Assembly (NCBI RefSeq): GCF_030272615.1 | Contig: NC_081409.1 | Span: 873,200,626 to 873,264,625, forward strand | Source of the DNA: Cryptomeria japonica | Taxonomy: Eukaryota > Streptophyta > Pinopsida > Cupressales > Cupressaceae | Reading direction: 5' to 3' | DNA: 64,000 nt | Part shown: piece after piece, positions 57,436 to 64,000 of the stretch | How positions within the stretch are numbered: position 1 is the first letter of the stretch | Layout: every line of letters starts with the position of its first letter | Notes under the pieces: generated by a model | What the model saw: the letters and a program-made list of their open reading frames with translations, nothing else | What the model was told of the DNA's origin: nothing | The model's database searches: none | Program-made: the position numbers and the translations under genes

Positions 57436-58600
57436 ATAATCAAAATATTACATATAAACATGTTATATAAGTCATTATTGTAAAGAAAATTAATCAATTC
57501 AATTAAAATAATAATAAATTCATATAAATATAGTATGCCGAAATGCTTTATTTAGATTTTCTATTTATTTAAAAATATTATTTTTTATTATTTAAAGTTT
57601 TGGGACTTTTTAAAGCTTTCAAAGCTTTCTTTTAAATATTTAATAACTTTTTTTTTATTTAAAACTTTTTCTTGTCAGTATTGACATAATGTGATGGTTA
57701 CAGCATTGTGGTGTTGTGGTTATTTCCACCAAGGTTTAAACCATGTGAAAGTGTTATTATTGAGTCCTTATGATGGGGGCAATGTCTCCTATTTGAACAT
57801 CATGGATTCATAGGTCTCAATTAAAAGATTAAAAAAGAAACTTTTTTTCTAAATTGTAAATTAGTTATTAAAAATTTGTGTTATTAAAACTTCTGTTAAT
57901 ATTAATATACTCAAGTTAATTTCTATTTATTTTTTTTCGTTTTGAAGGAATTTCTTGATATATTTATATGGTGACATGTAATATAAACTTATGCAAGCTT
58001 AGGCCTATTTACATAGGAATTAGTTGATCATGCATGCACACTTTCTTGTAGCTTTACTTTATTTCTATGTGTGTATCATTGCATATTCATCTTATCTATG
58101 TAATGATTAAGTCTATCATACACCAATCTCAAGATAGTTGCTCTATTTCATGATCCAAACTTTCTTTGACCTCAAGTTGGGTTTAAATTTTTTAGGATAC
58201 TCTCATAAACATTAACTTAATCCATATTATTTTTAGGCATTCTCTCAAAATATACACAAAATGAAATAAAAATTAACATAATACAAATTTCACCATCACA
58301 CTGGAATTGCTTAAATGTAAGCCCTAAAACTTCAATTTTTCAAACCATATTTATTATAAATTTTCTATTTTTTAATTTACCATATGCAAGTTTTAAAATA
58401 TAAAAAGTCTCTTCTTAATACTCAATTAAATACATTTTCATCTTATTTGTGTCTATATCAATGCCTTTTCATTTTCCCTCTTCTTTAAATTTTTTTAATA
58501 TCTTATTCTAATAAAAAGTTCATCTGCTTTGTTTCAAATTTCTGAATCTATTGTCTTTTTTTCTTAATTTTCCTTTCCTAATCTAATTCTTTTTTATTAC
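57436..58600. other. AT-rich intergenic, no gene seen
   Basis: Mostly A/T runs; no coding content. Confidence 0.5.
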
Positions 58601-59114
58601 GTTTGAGAATTCAGGAAAGAGTTGTAATATACTTTCCTTGAATTATACATCTATTTAGCAATTCAAAATTATTGAGATTCTCAATCAATACAATGTGAAC
58701 ACTCTTACAACATATAATATTACAGATTTCTAAATCAGCATTTTTTATTGCTTTTGTTTTTTTCTAGTTATTTCCAAAGTAGACCATGTGAAAGAGATAA
58801 GTGTGTTTGATAGTCTGAAAGTTTCATCTGTTTCAACTGCAGGCCCCCAAATTACATTGCATCTTCTCCAGCAGCTGTTTCATTACATCTTCCACAGCCG
58901 ACACATATTACAGGACAATAATAATAATGTAGCTTTTGTTGGGTTCATATATTCTTACAACTGAAAAGACTGTACTTATAAATAATATTTGATTTTATTT
59001 ATATAATTTACCTTATGTTGGTCTCATGTTTTTGAGCTTGGAAACTACGGAAAATTTGGGAACGAAAGGAAACCGACTCTTAAACTTTTGCACATTATGA
59101 GAGAAAGTATTATT
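58601..59114. repeat. Homologue of the LRR-RLK1 3' flank
   Basis: Matches 28230-28640 in order, for example CATTACATCTTCCAC, GTTTTTGA...ATTTGGGAACGAAAG and CTTTTGCACAT. It shows that the duplicated segment included downstream DNA. Confidence 0.75.
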
Positions 59115-61690
59115 ATTAGTTCTTGCCAGGGAACTATAGTGGAGGCAGCGATATTAAACAGTGATTAATCATTTTTGCCTGAGCCAATCAAACTGTCTTA
59201 TTTCTGTGCATAAACTTATTTTCCAATATACATTATTTACAACTTGCATGTTTTTAGTTGAAATACCATTCCAAAATATTTTGGCAGTCTGTTATTAGCG
59301 TTGCAGGTGGTTGGCAGATGGGTTTGTAGATACCAATGCAAGAGAACGCACTACTCACGAGATCTTTGTCAGTAACCTGCAGGAGCTGATATAATTCTCC
59401 CATTTTGTTTTATCCTTTGTGATCTTTATCTGGTGGCATTCAATTTTATTGACACCTATTTTGCATGCCAGTTAGGGATGAAGCTGGTGACACTAATACC
59501 TCATGGTGGGTGGTGAACAATATTAGCCAATTAAATGAATTTCGGAGAATATAAGATATACAGGACGATGGAATTGTGAGCAACCACCAGCCTTATCAGA
59601 CGATGATCCAGTGTTTGATGCATTGGGTGAAGCAATGATGAAGCAGTTTACGCAGAATGGGACTCTTGTAGCCGGAATCCATGAGTTGTCGGAAATAAAT
59701 TGGTTTGCTGTAAATTATAAGGCTGTCAGGATAACCATAATGCATCTTGTTTTTGAAAGAAATCACCCATCTCAAATTTATTCAATTAGTATGTACTGTC
59801 TTCGTTGTAGATAGGTATTTAATTCTCATCTGGAATAGGATTGAATCATTCTCCGGCTATATTGTTAATTTTATGTGCTGGTTGTGCAGGGATGAGTATC
59901 CTGGGACCTGCGATATGAGCCTCCTCTTTTTATTAATGGCGTCAGTCTGTTTTTTTGTAGACTTTTATTTGGGGAATCATGTATAGCTTTAATTTTGGAG
60001 ACTACCTTCGTAATATATAGCTGCTCAACAAAATATTGTTAGTTGCTTTTCATTTTCTTGTTATCTTTAAAAAAGGATCGGAGCGCTGACGCTCTTATGG
60101 AAGAAGTTTCTAAAAAGAACTACCATTTATTTTTACTATTTATTTTTACTATGTCTATAAAAAAAGAAAATAAAGCTATTTATCACATGTGAACAAGTTT
60201 GTTGTTCACAGATTTTTTGAAGTTTCGTTAATGCGAAACAGAGTATTCTGTTATAAACATTTATATGAGAAAAAGCATTAGCTCATTTTTTCCTGATTAT
60301 TATCTATAAATTTTGTAATTGAATCTTTCCACATTTCCAGTTTTTATCATGATATTAGAGTGGGACACATAATCCTAGTTTTCTACTGGGATTCCAAAAG
60401 TCATTATCACCCCAAAATTTCACTTATCAGCTAGACTTATAGGGTGATCTATAGGAATAAGCAAGACATGGCTTTTATAAAAAATAATTAAAAAATTAAA
60501 AATTAAAAAAATAAATTTTTTTTTGGCAAAGGTGATATAAGAACAGTAGCCCCATTTTTTTTTATTAGGGTAGCATATATTTTTTACTTAATGTTAGTTT
60601 ATCACAGGAAAATCTTATTTTTCTTTGTTTTATTGTATCATGGTAAAGAAGATCATTTTGTTTTATTGTTATATAATAATTTATTTTTACTTAATCGTTA
60701 GTCTATATAGAAAGAAAATCACTTTATTTCAGTGCTACTTGATAAATTATAAGAGAATCACTCTGCTTCATTACTACAAAAGTATGTGACAATTAAATTT
60801 TATTTATTTAAGAATTGTGTAATAATAATGTTAATATAATCACACCTCAAATACAGTTAAATCAAAGAAGGAAAACATAATTAAGCACCAAAAGAAATAG
60901 ATATTTTAAGTGTTGAGCCAAGTTAATAAGTTTGTATTGTCCAATTTGATGCCATATTATTTTATTGCATCATATTTTTTGTTTCTATAGGCTACTGAAA
61001 ATCGGAAAACAGAAAATAAAATAAATAGGGAAAACAGAAAACACACAAGAAAAATGGGAAATGCATCCCGCATATCTCTTCTTTCAATTAGATTTATGAA
61101 AAAAACAAAATAATCAATTTGTTTGAAGGTTCAGAATTTTTATTTTTAAAAATAGTCGAATTGTGTATGACACAAAATTTTTATTTTTAAAAATAGTTGA
61201 GTTGTGTATGGCATAGTTGATTAGGTGGGTTGTTGAATCCATATGTATCTGACACTGCTTCATTGGGTACGTTACCCAAACTGTATTGGGCCATATTGTA
61301 GCTATATCCATGGTAACCTTGATATTTATTTATAATAAATAAACAGATGCATTGGTCATACTCCAATTCATTTCTGATGTGTCTGCTTTTAAGTTCCACC
61401 ATCTAAAATAAATTAATAGAACTATTGGCCATATAATCAATATGCTTACGATTATGTTCCAATTATGTTCCAATTGCAACAAAAATCGCTTTCAGGTTAC
61501 CCCTCTCAGGGTGCTTAGGATGTCAAACATTTATGATCAGCCAGAAACAATGACATTCAATCTAAGACATACATACAGCATCATGCCATGCCATAACCAT
61601 CCTGCCAACATTTGGCAGCTGGCAGGAACTACGCTGCATTGCAGCTCTTGTTACAAATAGGACAATACGTTATTATTTTGCATTGACATT
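59115..61690. other. Insertion in the LRR-RLK2 3' flank; possible gene fragment
   Basis: This DNA has no counterpart behind LRR-RLK1, so it was gained by copy 2 or lost from copy 1. At 59560-59817 on the plus strand a frame reads ALSDDD, DALGEAMMKQFTQNGTLVAG and AVRITIMHLVFERNHPSQ before a TAG. A possible earlier exon at about 59310-59375 has ADGFVDTNARERTTHEIFVS. These look protein-like with splice-like signals between, but I recognise no family. The rest is AT-rich. Confidence 0.4.
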
Positions 61691-61888
61691 TTAATATGTA
61701 CGTATTGACAACATCAAACTTTCCTAAACTAGTTTAAGAAAAACACATGAATTAGAACAACTTACAAGCTGAGAGCTAGAATTTAACTATGTGGATTTGA
61801 CAGGAAAGAAGACCAGCTTGTGATGGAAGGCAAACTTGAAACTATCAAGTATAATCGACTAAAACTTCCTAATCGATGTTATAAGCAT

Positions 61889-64000
61889 CTAAACTGTAGA
61901 GCTTTGACTGTCAGATGACAATGTTCCTGTGGGGTTGGTATTGTCCAGGGTTTCTAAAATGGTAGCTGGAAGCAGCTGTTCCTGTGGGTTGGTATTGTCC
62001 AGAAGTTCTGATATGGTAGCTGTTAAATTGGAAGCAGCTGCACCTCCCATTAAAGATGTCTTCAGGCTCTCCAAGGCTTTGGCTACATCTCTTATGGAAG
62101 GTCGTTCTCTTGGTGATTCAGCAGTACAAAGCAAAGCAACATGAATAAAATATAGAAGACATCTACTGTCTTCCATATTTTCATTCACATCTTTCAACAG
62201 CTCACTATCAACAATATCTGCCAATCTGTCTGGAAAAGACAACCTCACCCACTTTTGCAAGTTCAGGTTTCCCACAAACATGTCATCACTTGGCCTCTTC
62301 CTAGTAATCATCTCTAATATCAGCATTCCGTAACTATAAACATCTCCCTTTGTAGAAATATTCGCACCCAATCCATACTCTGCAATTAATTTTATTCAGG
62401 AAACTATTAAAAAGCTTTAATAAAGGAAATGATAAAGCCAATATAAAGATAACTCAAAAATCTTACCTGGAGCAATATAGCCAATGGATCCTTTGAGTGC
62501 AAATGTTGTTGTACTCAGTGAATCTACGGAATTTGTAGTAGTTAACCGGGATATACCAAAATCAGTGACAAGGGCTGTCATGTTGGCATCCAGGAGAACG
62601 TTGCTGGGTTTTAAATCACAATGCACAATTTGTAGAGGACAATCATGATGTAAATATTCCATTGCATGAGCTACATCTAGAGCAATGCTCAAATACACAC
62701 TCAATCCCATTGTACAAATGCCCTCACCATCTCTGCCAGAGTGCAAATGTTTCTCCAAGCTCCCATTAGATGCAAATTGAAGAACCAAACCTTTGAAACC
62801 AGGGTAGAAAAATGCACTTATGATTTTGACGAGGTTACGATGCCTAATCCTCCGTAGCAATTTGTATTCTAGGTTAAAGGTCTTATCAGCTTCTTCATTT
62901 TGCAAATTAAGAACTTTGATGGCAACAATCTTACCATCGTTCAAAATGCCTTTGTAGACAGATCCAAAGTTACCCACACCAAGCAAGTTTGACTCATCAA
63001 ATCCAGAAGTTGCAATGACAAGATCCTGATAAGAAAATTTTTGATAGCCGAGCTTTTGAAACATAAAGCTTGAGGGACTGACTAATTTCCTTGAAAATTT
63101 ATGCCTCCATAGCATTACAATAATGAAGAAGCTTAATACAAATGCAATGGTTCCAGCAACTGGTAAGACTATTTTTATCAGTAGGAAATTTTTTCCCTGG
63201 TGCTGATTTTGGCATGGAGACAAGGAATAATTTTTTGGGCCACATAGGGCAGGGTTCCCCATAAACAATGTTACAACAGTTCTATTTGGAAACAACCCTG
63301 CTTCTGAAATCTGCCCCGACAAATTATTGTAAGAAAGATCTATCTCCTGGAGATATTTTAATTTGGAAAGTGATCGTGGTACCGAACCTTCAAAGGCGTT
63401 GTGGGACAAATTTAGATGCTCTAATGCTGTACAGTCTCCTATAGAAATTGGAATGATCCCCGTCAATTTGTTTCCAGATATATCTATGGCTTGAGCCATG
63501 ACAATTTTACTCATCTCCTGTGGCAGCGACCCTTGCAGAGAATTCCATGAAAGATTGAGGTAGAATTGCAGGTTCTTAAGGCTGGCAATGACTTCACCGG
63601 GTATTCTTCCCACTAGTTTATTGTGAGACAAGTCAAGAAGCTCCAACTTCTGACATCCCTCCAAACTAACAGGGATCTTCCCTGATAACTTGTTGTGATG
63701 AAGAAAAAGACGTCTTAGCTGCTGGGAGCTACAAAGAGAATGTGGAATTTTTCCAGATAACTGGTTGTCACTGACATTTAAGAGCCCCAGATGTTGCATT
63801 TGACCTATCTCACTTGGAATGCTTCCTTCTAATCTGTTCCTATTCAAATACAATTCTTCCAACTCACGGAATCTTTTAATTCCGGATGGAATATTGCCAC
63901 TAAAAAGATTATTGCTTAGATCTAAGAAAGCTAAGTTTGTCAGATTGACAATATGTTGTGGTATGCTACCGCTTATTAGGTTGCCTTGTAAACCCAAGTA
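61889..64000 (-). CDS. LRR receptor-like kinase 2 (non-RD), 5' end outside window
   Basis: Exon 1 from the right edge to 62467 and exon 2 61889-62379 join across an 87-bp phase-1 intron at the same codon as in LRR-RLK1. The visible part has about ten LRRs, then a membrane span (about 63110-63180), and a kinase with GVGNFGSVYKG, VAIK, HCDLKPSN and TDFG. It is therefore also a non-RD pattern-receptor-type kinase. Identity to LRR-RLK1 is high throughout; all kinase motifs are intact. The C-terminal tail is longer because an 18-codon segment is duplicated (LLDNTNP and TLDNTNP, about 61935-62010). Signal peptide and most LRRs lie beyond 64000, so completeness cannot be judged. Confidence 0.9.
62380..62466 (-). 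other. Intron of LRR-RLK2
   Basis: Minus strand donor CCAG|GTAAGA and acceptor TGCAG|AGTATG, 87 bp, same codon as in LRR-RLK1. Confidence 0.9.

Overview
The window is nuclear DNA of a seed plant, most likely a conifer or other gymnosperm. It holds two short-intron receptor-kinase genes in a sea of decayed, nested retrotransposons. The LTR families have C-rich tracts next to initiator-Met primer-binding sites, intergenic DNA is very AT-rich, and one assembly gap of exactly 500 N is present. The lineage is an inference from repeat style; no marker gene fixes it.

Host genes: two paralogous leucine-rich-repeat receptor kinases lie on the minus strand about 30 kb apart. LRR-RLK1 (28829-32063) is complete: 1,049 residues, two exons, one 85-bp intron. 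LRR-RLK2 (61889 to the right edge) has the same intron position but its 5' part lies outside the window. Both have an HCD in place of HRD in the kinase loop (non-RD), as in the FLS2/EFR/XA21 group of pattern-recognition receptors. Their 3' flanks are also homologous, but in copy 2 about 2.6 kb of unrelated DNA has been inserted.

0-8 kb: a solo-type LTR end abuts a five-exon DDE-transposase-like pseudogene, followed by a 178-bp tandem repeat, a TATG microsatellite and a minus-strand Ty3-type gag. 8-17 kb: a candidate TIR element, a LINE reverse-transcriptase tail, a Ty3-type gag-protease pseudogene with LTR, and a minus-strand LTR element carrying a zinc-knuckle array and a fragment of an unusual accessory ORF. 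17-25 kb: a Copia gag split by an exact solo LTR, its 5' LTR, and a 3,558-bp hAT transposon with perfect 8-bp target duplications inserted in a LINE ORF1. 25-28 kb: a dispersed repeat, an LTR fragment and a Ty3 gag remnant. 32-39 kb: AT-rich DNA, a LINE 3' end, a 0.8-kb polypurine tract and another dispersed-repeat copy. 39.6-46.3 kb: one LTR element invaded by a second, whose 3' part encodes a long accessory protein. 47-50 kb: a solo LTR, then a Copia LTR-PBS-gag running into the gap. 50-57 kb: repeats, a striking CTTATCCC/GGGATAAG array and a Ty3-like gag with 5' LTR.

Most promising for novelty is the accessory ORF shared by two LTR elements (41.5-44.5 kb and 14.1-14.5 kb). A general theme is decay: nearly all premature stops seen are one C-to-T step from CAA, CAG or CGA.
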